From Micromonospora sp. Llam0 (GTDB lineage Bacteria > Actinomycetota > Actinomycetes > Mycobacteriales > Micromonosporaceae), in contig NZ_RJJY01000001.1 of assembly GCF_003751085.1 (NCBI RefSeq), forward strand, positions 3,596,001-3,660,000: 64,000 nucleotides of DNA, given 5' to 3'. Position 1 is the first letter of the stretch, and the number at the start of each line of letters is the position of its first letter. This document shows, piece by piece, positions 45,124-54,084 of this stretch. Under the pieces are notes generated by a model that saw only the letters and a program-made list of their open reading frames with translations, searched no databases and had not been told where the DNA came from. Both the position numbers and the translations under genes were made by a program.

Positions 45124-46106
45124 ACGCCGCGACGCAGGCTGAGATCACGCACTACGTCGAGCAGGTCCGGTCCGCGCTGGCCGACCTGCCCGGCCCGGTC
45201 CGCGACGAACTGCTGGAAGACCTGCCCGAGCACCTCGCCGAGGTGCTCGCCGAAGGCGACGGCACGCTGGTCGACCGGCTCGGCGACCCGACAGAGTACG
45301 CCGCCGAACTGCGCGCCAGCGCCGCACTGGACGCCCCGGCGTCGCCGCCGGGGGTCGGCCACCGGGCAGCTGCCGCCTGGCAGGCCACCCGCGACCGGCT
45401 GGGCCGGGTCGACCGCCGGGTCGGGCCGGTCCTCGGCTACGGCACCGCCAGCGAGTTCCTGCGGTCGCTGCGCCCCGCCTGGTGGGTGCTGCGCGGCTAT
45501 CTGGCGACGGCGCTGTTCGCGTACCTCGCCTCCGGCGAGCTGGTCGGGCCACTGCCCGCCCCCGGCGGCAGCGTCGCGGCCGGGGTGCTGGTGCTCACCG
45601 TCTTGACGATCGGCTCCGTCTGGCTCGGCCGCCGTGGACCGCAGCTGTCCCGGTGGCCCCAGCGGGTGACTATGGTGGCCAGTGCCCTGGTGGTGCTGTG
45701 TTCAGCCGCGTTCGTACTCTTCGCGCCGGCAGCAGAAGGTCCACTCGTCGTGATGGAGTCGAACGGTGGTGCGGCGTACCTCAGTCCCCCGTTACCGTCT
45801 GCAACATCTCCACTGTCACCACTGGACGTCTACGTCTACGACAGTCAGGGACAGTTGGTGGAAGGCGCTCGGCTGTTCGACGAGAACGGCGAGCCGATCC
45901 TCATCGGTTTTCCCGGCTGGTGCGACGACACCGACCGGCAGCCGTTGCGACTCGGGCAAGTCCTCACACGGCTACACGACCCGAACGTGGAGTACATCTA
46001 CCCGCTCTGTCCCGAGCGGAACCCGTTCCAGCTGCCCGCGCTGACTCCGAGCCCCGCCACCACCCCGGCCCCCGGCCCGTCGGTACCCGGCCCGTCGCCG
46101 AGCTGA
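45120..46106 (+). CDS. HAAS-domain membrane protein
   Basis: A 328-aa protein with a helical N-terminal HAAS/DUF1700-like domain (residues 1-75, EITHYVEQVRSALADLPGP). This domain typically occurs in the partner of PadR regulators. Membrane helices follow at about 118-136, 143-165 and 180-203. The external C-terminal part (about 210-328) is poorly conserved and ends in a Pro/Ser-rich tail. In such pairs the HAAS protein is thought to signal to PadR. The GC content of the region 45,700-46,050 is a little lower than its neighbours. Confidence 0.82.
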   Translation: MNAATQAEITHYVEQVRSALADLPGPVRDELLEDLPEHLAEVLAEGDGTLVDRLGDPTEYAAELRASAALDAPASPPGVGHRAAAAWQATRDRLGRVDRRVGPVLGYGTASEFLRSLRPAWWVLRGYLATALFAYLASGELVGPLPAPGGSVAAGVLVLTVLTIGSVWLGRRGPQLSRWPQRVTMVASALVVLCSAAFVLFAPAAEGPLVVMESNGGAAYLSPPLPSATSPLSPLDVYVYDSQGQLVEGARLFDENGEPILIGFPGWCDDTDRQPLRLGQVLTRLHDPNVEYIYPLCPERNPFQLPALTPSPATTPAPGPSVPGPSPS

Positions 46107-46127
46107 TCTGCGGCATCGGCTGTGTAT

Positions 46128-49100
46128 TCAGCGGAAGTCCCGGGACGCCGGACTGACCGGGGTGATGACCGCGTCCAGCCGGTCGGCGACCAGGTTGATC
46201 ACCCCTTCGGCCTTCTCCAGCCGACCCCGCACCAGCAGGGCGGCGCTGGACCGGGCCACCGTCCGGTAGCGCTGCCACAGCCCGGGTGAGCAGGTCACAT
46301 TGAGCATCCCGGTCTCGTCCTCCAGGTTGACGAACGTCACCCCACCGGCGGTCGCCGGGCGCTGCCGGTGGGTGACGATACCGCCGACCCGGACCCGGGT
46401 GCCGGCGTCGATCCGGCCCAGGTCGGCGATCGGCACCGCCCCGGCGGCGGCCAGCCGCTCCCGGACGAACCGCACCGGATGGTTCTCCGGCGACAGCCCG
46501 GTGGCCCACACGTCGGCCATCAGCGCGTCGACCTCGTCCAGACCGGGCAGGGTCGGCGCGGCGACCCCGACGGCCACCCCGGGCAGCCGGTCGGCACGTT
46601 CCTGGGCGGCGGCCCCGGCCCCCCACAGCGCCTGCCGACGGGTCAGCCCGAAACAGGCGAACGCGTCGGCGGTGGCCAGGGCCTCCAGCTGGGCGGCGGT
46701 CAGCCCGATCCGGCGGGCCAGGTCCGACATGTCCCGGTACGGCCCGTGCGCGGCCCGCTCGGCCTCGATCCGTTCGGCCAGGTCGTCACCGATGCCACGG
46801 ACCGCCGACAGGCCGAGCCGCACCTGCGGGCCGCCGACCCCCCACCGGTGCGGCGGCTCCCCCGGCGCGCCGCCCCAGCGGGTACGGGCGTCGACGACCA
46901 GGGTGGCCGCCGCGCCGCTGGCGTTGACGTCCGGGCGGTGCACCCGTACCCCGTGCCGGCGGGCGTCGTCGACCAGGGTCTGCGGCGAGTAGAACCCCAT
47001 CGGCTGGGCGTTGAGCAGCGCGGCCAGGAACGGCGCCGGGTGGTAACGCTTGAGCCAGGCACTGGCGTACACCAGGTAGGCGAAGCTCATCGCGTGGCTC
47101 TCCGGGAAGCCGAAGCTGGCGAACGCGCTCAACTTCAGGTAGAGGTCGTCGGCCAGCTCACCGGTGATGCCCCGGCCGGCCATCCCGGCGTACAGCCGGT
47201 CGCGGATCGCGGCCATCCGAGACGCCGACCGTTTCGACCCCATCGCCCGGCGCAACTGGTCGGCACCGGCGGCGTCGAAGCCGGCCAGGTCGATCGCCAA
47301 CTGCATCAGCTGCTCCTGGAACAGCGGTACGCCGAGGGTCTTCTCCAACGCGTTGCGCATCAGCGGATGCGGGTAGGTCACCGGGTCCTGCCCGTTGCGC
47401 CGGCGGATGTACGGGTGCACCGAGCCGCCCTGGATCGGGCCGGGCCGGATCAACGCCACCTCGACGACCAGGTCGTAGAAGCAGGTCGGTTTCAGCCGGG
47501 GCAGGGTGGCCATCTGCGCGCGGCTCTCCACCTGGAACACCCCGACCGAGTCGGCCCGGCACAGCATCGCGTACACCTCGGGGTCGTCCAACGACATGGC
47601 ACTCAGGTCCAGTTCGGAGCCGATCAGGTCGTGCGCGTCGTGCAACGCGGTCAGCATGCCCAGCCCGAGCAGGTCGAACTTGACCAGCCCGACGCTGGCG
47701 CAGTCGTCCTTGTCCCACTGCAGCACGGTGCGCCCCGGCATCCGGGCCCACTCCACCGGGCAGACCTCGATCACCGGCCGGTCGCAGATCACCATCCCGC
47801 CGGGGTGGATGCCCAGGTGCCGAGGGAAGGTCTGCAGCTCGTCGGCGTACGCCACCACCTGCGCCGGGATGTCCTCGCCGGCCGCCGCCACCGCGCCGTA
47901 GTGGTCGATCTGCTTGCTCCAGGCGTCCAGCTGGCCGGGTGAGAAGCCGAACGCGCGGGCCACGTCGCGCACCGCCGACCGGGGCCGGTACGAGATCACG
48001 TTGGCCACCTGGGCGGTGTGTTCCCGGCCGTAGCGGCGGTACACGTACTGGATGACCTCCTCGCGGCGGCCGGACTCGATGTCGACGTCGATGTCCGGCG
48101 GGCCGTCGCGTTCCGGAGCGAGGAACCGTTCGAACAGCAGCTGGTGGCGGACCGCGTCGACGTTGGTGATCCGCAGCGCGTAGCAGACCGCCGAGTTGGC
48201 CGCCGACCCCCGCCCCTGGCAGTAGATGTCCTGCTCGCGGCAGAACGCCACGATGTCGTGCACGACCAGGAAGTAGCCGGGGAAGTCCAGCCGCTCGATC
48301 ATGTCGAGCTCGTGGTCGAGCTGCCGGTACGCCTCCGGGTGGGCCTCGCGCGGGCCGTACCGGTCCAGCGCGCCCCGCCAGGTCAGCTCCCGCAGCCAGC
48401 TCATCTCGGTGTGCCCGGCCGGCACCGGATGGTCGGGCAGCCGGGGGGCGACCAGCTGCAGGTCGAAGGCGAGCTCGGCGCCGTACGCGGCGGCCCGGGC
48501 CACCGCACCCGGGTAGTCGGCGAACCGGGCCGCCATCTCGGCACCGGAGCGCAGGTGGGCGGCGCCGGCGGCGGGCAGCCAGCCGTCGATGTCGTCCAGG
48601 CCGCGCCGGGCCCGGATCGCGGCCAGCACGGCGGCCATCCGGTGCCGGGCCGGCGTGGCGTAGTGCACGTTGCCGCTGGCCACCGTCGGCAGCCTGCGGG
48701 CGCGGGCCAGCGCGGCGAGGGCGTCGTTGCGGTCGCCGTCGTCCGGATGCCCGTGGTCGGTCAGCTCGACCGCGACGCCGTCCGCGCCGAACAGCGCCAC
48801 CAGCCGGTCCAGCTCCGCGTCGGCGGCGGCCACCCCGCCGGTACGCAGCGCCGCCGGCACGGTGCCCTTGCGGCAGCCGGTCAGCACCAGTACGTGGTCG
48901 CGCAGCTCGGCGGCGACCTGCTCCAGGGTGCCGTAGTCGGGCCGGCCCTTCTCCCCGCCGCGCAGCTGCGCCCGGGAGATGACGCGGGCCAGCCGGGCGT
49001 ACCCGGCCGGGCCACGGGCCAACGCCAGCAGGTGCCGCCCGGCCGGATCCGGCTCCCCGGTGCGCGGGGCCGCCCGCCGGTCTGCGGCGTCCACGGCGCT

Positions 49101-49463
49101 GAGGGACAGTTCGGCGCCGAACACGGTCGGCAGCCCGTACGCGGCGGCCGCCTCGGCGAAGCGGACCACCCCGTAGCAGCCGTCGTGGTCGGTGACGGCC
49201 AGCGCGGTCAACCCCAGTCGGACCGCCTCCTCGACCAGTTCCTCCGGGTGGCTGGCCCCGTCGAGGAAACTGAAGTTGCTGTGGCAGTGCAGTTCGGCGT
49301 ACGGCGTGACCGGCCCGCCCCCGGCGGTGACCAGCGGCGCGGCCGACGGCGCGGCCAGCCCCGGCGGCGGTGTGTACGGTGCCCGTTTGCGGGTCCAGCC
49401 CGGGGCGTCGCCGCCGTCACCGTCCACCGCGAGCGGGTCGACCACCATCGGGTCGTCAGTCAT
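46128..49463 (-). CDS. dnaE2: Error-prone DNA polymerase DnaE2 (ImuC)
   Basis: A 1111-aa C-family polymerase used for translesion synthesis with ImuA'/ImuB. The N-terminal PHP domain has AELHCHSNFSFLDGASHPEE. The catalytic acidic residues lie in PDIDVDIESGRREEVIQYVY. The tandem helix-hairpin-helix and C-terminal OB fold (GGIVTHRQRPATAGGVTFV) follow. The replicative DnaE1 has a longer C-terminus, so this is the DnaE2 type. It overlaps imuB by 8 bp. The operon is expected to be SOS-regulated (LexA box at 52906). Confidence 0.95.
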   Translation of the reverse strand: MTDDPMVVDPLAVDGDGGDAPGWTRKRAPYTPPPGLAAPSAAPLVTAGGGPVTPYAELHCHSNFSFLDGASHPEELVEEAVRLGLTALAVTDHDGCYGVVRFAEAAAAYGLPTVFGAELSLSAVDAADRRAAPRTGEPDPAGRHLLALARGPAGYARLARVISRAQLRGGEKGRPDYGTLEQVAAELRDHVLVLTGCRKGTVPAALRTGGVAAADAELDRLVALFGADGVAVELTDHGHPDDGDRNDALAALARARRLPTVASGNVHYATPARHRMAAVLAAIRARRGLDDIDGWLPAAGAAHLRSGAEMAARFADYPGAVARAAAYGAELAFDLQLVAPRLPDHPVPAGHTEMSWLRELTWRGALDRYGPREAHPEAYRQLDHELDMIERLDFPGYFLVVHDIVAFCREQDIYCQGRGSAANSAVCYALRITNVDAVRHQLLFERFLAPERDGPPDIDVDIESGRREEVIQYVYRRYGREHTAQVANVISYRPRSAVRDVARAFGFSPGQLDAWSKQIDHYGAVAAAGEDIPAQVVAYADELQTFPRHLGIHPGGMVICDRPVIEVCPVEWARMPGRTVLQWDKDDCASVGLVKFDLLGLGMLTALHDAHDLIGSELDLSAMSLDDPEVYAMLCRADSVGVFQVESRAQMATLPRLKPTCFYDLVVEVALIRPGPIQGGSVHPYIRRRNGQDPVTYPHPLMRNALEKTLGVPLFQEQLMQLAIDLAGFDAAGADQLRRAMGSKRSASRMAAIRDRLYAGMAGRGITGELADDLYLKLSAFASFGFPESHAMSFAYLVYASAWLKRYHPAPFLAALLNAQPMGFYSPQTLVDDARRHGVRVHRPDVNASGAAATLVVDARTRWGGAPGEPPHRWGVGGPQVRLGLSAVRGIGDDLAERIEAERAAHGPYRDMSDLARRIGLTAAQLEALATADAFACFGLTRRQALWGAGAAAQERADRLPGVAVGVAAPTLPGLDEVDALMADVWATGLSPENHPVRFVRERLAAAGAVPIADLGRIDAGTRVRVGGIVTHRQRPATAGGVTFVNLEDETGMLNVTCSPGLWQRYRTVARSSAALLVRGRLEKAEGVINLVADRLDAVITPVSPASRDFR

Positions 49464-51057
49464 AGACGGCCTCCACCACCCAGCGCCCGTCGGTGCGGGC
49501 GATCAGCAGGGCGCTGCCGTCGGCGAGCGCGACCTGGAACCGGGCCCGGCGGCGCGCCTCGGCCGGTGCCCACCAGCGTTCGTCGAGCGGCCACGGGCCG
49601 GTCCAGCCGGTGACGTCGACCGCAGGGCCCGTACCGACGGCGAGCCGGGCCGGTGCGGCGCTGACCACCAGCCGGGCGCTGACGGTGACCGGTTCGCCTG
49701 CCGCGTCGTACACCTCGGCCGGCAGCGGGGCGGGCAGCACGACCGCCGGTGCCGGCGGCGGCAGCCGGCCGGGCCACGGCGGCTGACCGGGCCGGGCCGG
49801 TGCCCGTTCGTCGCCCCACGGCACCAGTCGGACCTGGTCGACCGGGGACCGGCCGCCACCGAGCACGGCGGTGACCACCGCGTCCGGCCCGAGCAGCCCC
49901 TGCACCCGGGTCAACGCCCGGCGGGCCCGGGCGTCCTCCGCGCCGATCTCCCCCCACAGCCCGGGTTGCAGGGCGGCCCGGGCGAGCACCCCGTCCGGGA
50001 CGAGCCGCAGCCGGACAATCCCGGCGGTGGGTGCCGGCGGTGACGCGGCGTCACCGGCACCCGGCCGGCGGGCGGCGGCGCCGGTGAGCCAGCCGTCGAG
50101 CTGCCAGCGCAGCCGGTCGGTGATCGCCGCTGCGGTGAGCATGCCGTCGTGTCGCCAGGTGCGGTGCAGTTCCTGGCCGTGCGCGGTGACCGCTTCGATG
50201 CCGACCCGGGTGCAGGCCAGTCCGTACCCGCTGAGCTGGTCGTGCAGCTGCTCGGCCAGGGCGCGGGCGGCGAACGCGGCCGCGTCGACCCGGTCGAGCG
50301 GTTCGTCGTAGTCGGCGGTGACGGACAGTTCGGGCGGCGGCTGTCGGGGGGTGAACGGCTGTTCGTCGCGCCCGGCGGCCAGCCGGTGGGCCAGCGCCGC
50401 GTCGGGGCCGAACCGGGCGAGCACGTCACGCGCCGGCAGCGCGGCGAAATCCCCGAGGGTACGCAGGCCGAGCCGGCGCAGCAGGCCGGCCAGGTCGGGC
50501 CGGCCGAGCACCCGCAGCGGCAGCCCGGCCAGGAACGTACGGCTGTCGCCGGGCGGGACGATCCGGCCGGTACGGGCGGCCAGCCCGGCGGCGAAGAACC
50601 CGTCGGCGACACCCACCTGGCTTTCGACTTCGCAGACCTGCGCGACGTGTTCGACGATCTGCTCGGCGGCGGCCTCCTCGCCGCCGAAGTAGCGGGCCGG
50701 ACCTCGGGCGGCGACGGCGCACGCCCCGGGGCGGTGCACCTCAACCCCGGCGACGATCTGTTCGATCGCGGCGACGACCGGCTCGAACGCCCGGGCGTCG
50801 CGGGCCGGGTCGTGGTCGAGCACGGTGAGCCCGGGGCAGCGGCTCTGCGCCTCCCGTCGGCGCAACCCGGGGTGTACGCCGTCGGCGCGGGCCGCTGCGG
50901 TGCAGGCGACCACCCGGTTGGTGTGCAGAACGGCCACCGGCCCGGTGGCCGGCACGCCGTCGATGATCTCGGCGGCCGTCACCGGCCAGTCGGGGCACCA
51001 GACGACCAGCGCCCGGGTGGGCAGGCCGGGCCGGCCGGCCGGGGTGACCGCGTTCAT
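49456..51057 (-). CDS. imuB: Mutasome protein ImuB (inactive Y-family polymerase)
   Basis: A 533-aa Y-family homologue. The N-terminus ALVVWCPDWPVTAAE lacks the D-x-D/Y-x-S-x-E catalytic residues, so it should not polymerise DNA. It acts as a hub between the beta clamp, ImuA' and DnaE2. Palm and little-finger domains follow (RRLGLRTLGDFAALPARDVLARFG around residues 185-210). A Pro-rich stretch at about residues 410-445 could hold a clamp-binding peptide. The C-terminal region is long and carries the conserved WWxP-type element (ERWWAPAEARRRARF). It starts at ATG 51057. Confidence 0.93.
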   Translation of the reverse strand: MNAVTPAGRPGLPTRALVVWCPDWPVTAAEIIDGVPATGPVAVLHTNRVVACTAAARADGVHPGLRRREAQSRCPGLTVLDHDPARDARAFEPVVAAIEQIVAGVEVHRPGACAVAARGPARYFGGEEAAAEQIVEHVAQVCEVESQVGVADGFFAAGLAARTGRIVPPGDSRTFLAGLPLRVLGRPDLAGLLRRLGLRTLGDFAALPARDVLARFGPDAALAHRLAAGRDEQPFTPRQPPPELSVTADYDEPLDRVDAAAFAARALAEQLHDQLSGYGLACTRVGIEAVTAHGQELHRTWRHDGMLTAAAITDRLRWQLDGWLTGAAARRPGAGDAASPPAPTAGIVRLRLVPDGVLARAALQPGLWGEIGAEDARARRALTRVQGLLGPDAVVTAVLGGGRSPVDQVRLVPWGDERAPARPGQPPWPGRLPPPAPAVVLPAPLPAEVYDAAGEPVTVSARLVVSAAPARLAVGTGPAVDVTGWTGPWPLDERWWAPAEARRRARFQVALADGSALLIARTDGRWVVEAVYD

Positions 51058-51060
51058 CCG

Positions 51061-51137
51061 GGCCGCACCAGGGTTGGCCGCACCAGGGTCAGCTCAGTGC
51101 GGCTCATCCTCGCCGCACCAAGGTCAGCTCGGCACGG
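51061..51137. repeat. Imperfect direct repeats at the imuA'-imuB junction
   Basis: GGCCGCACCAGGGT appears at 51061 and 51076. The longer unit GCCGCACCAGGGTCAGCTCAGTGCGG (51077-51102, given as parts) recurs with few changes at 51112-51137. The repeats encode the last residues of ImuA' and then reappear past its stop codon. They look like a local duplication. Confidence 0.6.
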
Positions 51138-51901
51138 CGGGTCCGGCGGGTGATGCCGCCGGTCGGCGTGGCGGCTGCCGGGGGCGGGCCGCCGGGCAGC
51201 CAGATCCGGATCTCCCGGGGCCGGGTCAGCGCTCCCCGGCCCCGGGCGGAGACGACCATTTCCCGGCGACGAAGCCGGCCCCGGCCCGCCCCGAGCCCTT
51301 CCCAACGGCCGTTCACCACCTGCAGGGTGACGTCGGGGGCGTCCCACCGGCCGCAGGGCACCAGCACGCAGCCCCGCTGCCGGGCCCGGGCGGCGAGCCT
51401 GCCGGTCACCTGCGCTGTCACGGCGGCGGGGGCGGCGACGACCACCACGTCCACCCCGTCGATCAGCGCGGCGACCACCGCCGGCCAGTCCGGTCCGGGA
51501 TTGGGCACCAGGGCCAGCCGGTCCAGGACGATGCCCAGCTCGGCGGCGGCGGTCACGCCCAGCGCCGGCACTCCGACGACGGCGCACCACAGCCCGGCCC
51601 GGGACGCCTCGGCGAGCAGAGCGAGCAGCAGCGAGGTGGCGCCGAGCCGGGCCGACCGGTGGGGCAGCACGTTGACGGTGGAGCCGCGGCGCAGCCCTCG
51701 CCCGGGGAGCAGGCCGGTGAGCATGGTCGGGACGGGAAGCACCCGGTCGATGCCGGCCGAACCGGGCAGGCCGGTCGGGTCCGGCGTACCGGCCGTCGCC
51801 GCTGAGCCGGCACCGCCGGCGAGCGCACTGGCCGGGCGGACCAGGCTGGCGGCGGCGGCTGCGGACAGTGCCGCCGTGCCGGCCACCATTCGCCCCGCCA
51901 T
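51104..51901 (-). CDS. ImuA'-like mutasome protein
   Basis: A 265-aa protein in the ImuA' position directly upstream of imuB. It looks like a degenerate RecA-fold protein. A Gly/Ser-rich loop comes after PTMLTGLLPGRGLRRGSTVNV and a strand-like hydrophobic stretch is at about residues 100-125. DGVDVVVVAAPAAV is where a Walker B Asp would be. No proper Walker A (GxxxxGKT) is present. The N-terminus is a low-complexity Ala-rich stretch. In relatives ImuA' links RecA to ImuB. The start at 51901 is the likeliest. Confidence 0.78.
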   Translation of the reverse strand: MAGRMVAGTAALSAAAAASLVRPASALAGGAGSAATAGTPDPTGLPGSAGIDRVLPVPTMLTGLLPGRGLRRGSTVNVLPHRSARLGATSLLLALLAEASRAGLWCAVVGVPALGVTAAAELGIVLDRLALVPNPGPDWPAVVAALIDGVDVVVVAAPAAVTAQVTGRLAARARQRGCVLVPCGRWDAPDVTLQVVNGRWEGLGAGRGRLRRREMVVSARGRGALTRPREIRIWLPGGPPPAAATPTGGITRRTRRAELTLVRRG

Positions 51902-52057
51902 CCTGCTTCTCTCCCCCGGGTTTCGCTCACTGGTGTTGGTCTTGGTGTTGGTGCGCGCGTGGTCGCCGCCGGCACCACGAGTGCCGGCGGCGACAGAGGT
52001 CACGCCGGTGCGGGTCACCGGGCAGTGAGTCACCCGGACAGCGGACCGGGTGGTTGG

Positions 52058-52567
52058 TCAGGCAGCGGCCAGGCCGTCGAGAGCCGGGTCGAGAGCAGGT
52101 TGGTGGGCCAGCCCGAGGGTGTCCTCGACCAGGGAGACGAACTGCCCGGCGGCACGCAGCAGGTCGTCGGCTTCCCGGGCGGTGACCACCCGGGGGATGC
52201 CGGCTTCGGCGGCGGCCCGTTTGCTGGCACCGGCGGCGAAGAAGGTGGCCCACTCGGCCATCTCGGGAGCGACCATCATCAGCAGGGCCCAGACGCTGGT
52301 GACCCGGTTGCGGCGGGCCGGGGCGGGCCGGGCGCGGGCGGCGAGCATCGCGGCGGCGGCGCGCAGAGCGGACAGGTGGGCCGCCGCGTACCGCAGCCCG
52401 TCGGGGCGGGTGCTGCCCGCTTCGGTCAGCCCGTGCCGGGCGAGGACGAGCAACTGGGCCGGGGTGCGGTTGGGCAGCAGGTGCGCCGGCACCGTGGGTG
52501 CCTGGGCCGGGACTGCGGTCGTGGCCTGGGCCGGTGCCGAATGAGCCGGTGCCGAAGTGGTCGGCAT
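52058..52567 (-). CDS. HEPN-domain protein (SAV_6107-type) of the mutasome operon
   Basis: A 169-aa protein with an Ala/Pro-rich N-terminus (about 1-35) and an all-helical HEPN-like domain. A R-x4-H motif is present as RYAAAH, followed by a second charged helix (LRAAAAMLAARARP). HEPN motifs of the form Rx4-6H are the active site of many RNA-cleaving toxins and effectors. SAV_6107-family proteins are encoded next to imuA'/imuB/dnaE2 in many actinobacteria and lack a known function. The ATG at 52567 has a strong GGAGGAGG site. It is the first gene after the LexA box. Confidence 0.75.
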   Translation of the reverse strand: MPTTSAPAHSAPAQATTAVPAQAPTVPAHLLPNRTPAQLLVLARHGLTEAGSTRPDGLRYAAAHLSALRAAAAMLAARARPAPARRNRVTSVWALLMMVAPEMAEWATFFAAGASKRAAAEAGIPRVVTAREADDLLRAAGQFVSLVEDTLGLAHQPALDPALDGLAAA

Positions 52568-52629
52568 GGATCCTCCTCCGCGCGTTTCACCTGTTCGGGT
52601 GCCCGCCCACGGAGGAAGACGTCGGCGGG

Positions 52630-52684
52630 GCGTCGTCGGTGCGGATGCGGATGCTTCCCCACACCGCATCCGCACCGACGATGC
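52630..52684. repeat. 21-bp-stem hairpin in the mutasome leader
   Basis: A 17-bp perfect inverted repeat (52634-52650 against 52664-52680) with a 13-nt loop extends outward by a T-A, a G-T, a C-G and a G-C pair. This is far stronger than a typical terminator and lies about 65 nt before the HEPN gene start. There is no T-tract on either side. Confidence 0.75.
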
Positions 52685-52698
52685 TGGCGGGGTCCGCC

Positions 52699-52729
52699 GC
52701 CCGCCGCCCGGGGGTCGGGGGCGGCGGGC
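52699..52729. repeat. Second hairpin in the mutasome leader
   Basis: GCCCGCCGCCC (52699-52709) and GGGCGGCGGGC (52719-52729) form a perfect 11-bp stem with a 9-nt loop, 14 bp from the first hairpin. Together with it the leader between the LexA box and the first gene is highly structured. No protein gene is supported in 52568-52905. Confidence 0.65.
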
Positions 52730-52905
52730 AGCGGTCCTGCCTGGTGGCGCTGGACCCGCGAAAGTCCAGTGCCGGGGCGTGCGGCTCGCGGCGCCGCACT
52801 GCCGGGACTCGCGCCGCGAATCGCTCCTCCCGGCGGCCAGTACGGGTGTCGACTCCGGTGGTGCCGTTGCTGACCGGCGGACCCAACCAGCAGAGCTACC
52901 TGTTA

Positions 52906-52921
52906 TCGAACACCCGTTCTA
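52906..52921 (-). promoter_or_regulatory. LexA (SOS) box
   Basis: TCGAAC (52906-52911), a 4-bp ACCC, and GTTCTA (52916-52921) match the actinobacterial/mycobacterial LexA box TCGAACnnnnGTTCGA with one change. It lies 340 bp upstream of the HEPN-imuA'-imuB-dnaE2 operon. It would place the mutasome under SOS control, as in relatives. A -10 (possibly GATAAC next to the box) is uncertain. Confidence 0.72.
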
Positions 52922-53032
52922 ACCTCTGCTTCACAGTACACCCTGCCACCGACGAAAATGCAACGTCAGGCACGCCAAACGCCGCTGGCCGGGTCCCCGC
53001 GCAGGGGACCCGGCCAGCGCACCTGTCATCGA

Positions 53033-53653
53033 TCAGGCGGAGTAGCCGCGCTTGGCGGTCCAGTCGGCCAGCACGTCGAGGTCCATCCAGTACTCCTGAC
53101 CCTCGAAGTACGGGTCAGCGATCTTCACCGTGTCACCACCATCCCGGTAACCCGTCACCGTCAGGTAATGCCCACCCTCATACGAGTGCGCCACCCCGTC
53201 GACGTCCGACGCCGTACCCATGATGTTCGCCACCACCGCCCGGTCGTCGTCCACCGCCTCACGCACATCCGCCCGCAACTTCTCCACATGCTCCGGCTTC
53301 GCCGCGGCCGCACCGATCGACACCGTCTCGTACTCGGCCTCACCGGTCACCTCGTTCAGCACCCGGGTCGTCTCCTCCGCCGAATCCGTACCGGCCTCGG
53401 TCGTCCCCAACTTGCCCGCCACCTCATCCTGCGACGGAGCATGACCCTGCGCCGTCAACGCGATCCGCGTCGCCGCCGGCCCGCAGTAGTAGAAATTCGG
53501 CTGCGCCTCGTACTGCACCCGCACCTCACGCGCACCACCATCGGCGGCACCCGGACCAGCGGCCTGCGCCGCCACCGCAGGAGCGGCCACCACACCACCA
53601 GCGGTCAACAGACCAGCAACCGACAGAGCAGACTTACGGAAAATCGTGTTCAT
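53033..53653 (-). CDS. Secreted C39-like cysteine peptidase
   Basis: A 206-aa secreted protein. The signal peptide (KSALSVAGLLTAGGVVAAPA, cleaved near residue 30) is followed by a C39/papain-like domain with Cys57 in NFYYCGPAATRIAL, His162 in EGGHYLTVTGY and Asp180 in KIADPYF. It is a free-standing peptidase, not the N-terminal domain of an ABC exporter. The substrate is unknown. The ATG at 53653 is a simple choice, with GGAG about 10 nt upstream. Confidence 0.85.
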   Translation of the reverse strand: MNTIFRKSALSVAGLLTAGGVVAAPAVAAQAAGPGAADGGAREVRVQYEAQPNFYYCGPAATRIALTAQGHAPSQDEVAGKLGTTEAGTDSAEETTRVLNEVTGEAEYETVSIGAAAAKPEHVEKLRADVREAVDDDRAVVANIMGTASDVDGVAHSYEGGHYLTVTGYRDGGDTVKIADPYFEGQEYWMDLDVLADWTAKRGYSA

Positions 53654-53730
53654 AGCAGAATCTCCGTTCCGAGGGGAATGAACCGGACACCGGACCCACC
53701 GGATCGATGACCGGTCACGAACGGGACAGA

Positions 53731-53760
53731 ACAGAACACGCACAAAGACAGAACACGCAC
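53731..53760. repeat. Direct repeat upstream of the C39 peptidase
   Basis: ACAGAACACGCAC occurs twice at 17-bp period (53731-53743 and 53748-53760), about 80-110 bp before the peptidase start. An extra ACAGA precedes the first copy. The spacing suggests tandem regulator binding sites. No gene is supported in 53761-54084. Confidence 0.5.
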
Positions 53761-54084
53761 CAGAAAGTCGAACTGACTGACGCCCTCCGACCCGCGCACA
53801 CCCACCGGTCCAGGCGGGAGGCGGTCTCACCGGCGCACCAGATACAACCACCCGGGGGTGCCCGGCATTCCGCACCCGGCGGGGCCGCAGAACCGGCCGT
53901 ACCCGCGCCGGGCGACAGATCAGGCGGACCAGGCCCGACAGATCAGCCGGGCCGCTCGCCTACTCGGTCCAACGCCAGGATCCAACGCCGCCCGCCCGCC
54001 CGATGTTCCGCCCGAGCCTGGATGCCTCGGCCACCTACCCGCTGCGCCGCACCGAACCTCGCAAACGGGACGTCACCGGCCCGG

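Noticed and set aside
52587..52886. Minus-strand 99-codon ORF in the mutasome leader
   Set aside because: It runs through both hairpins, lacks a ribosome binding site and has no recognisable features; treated as non-coding leader.
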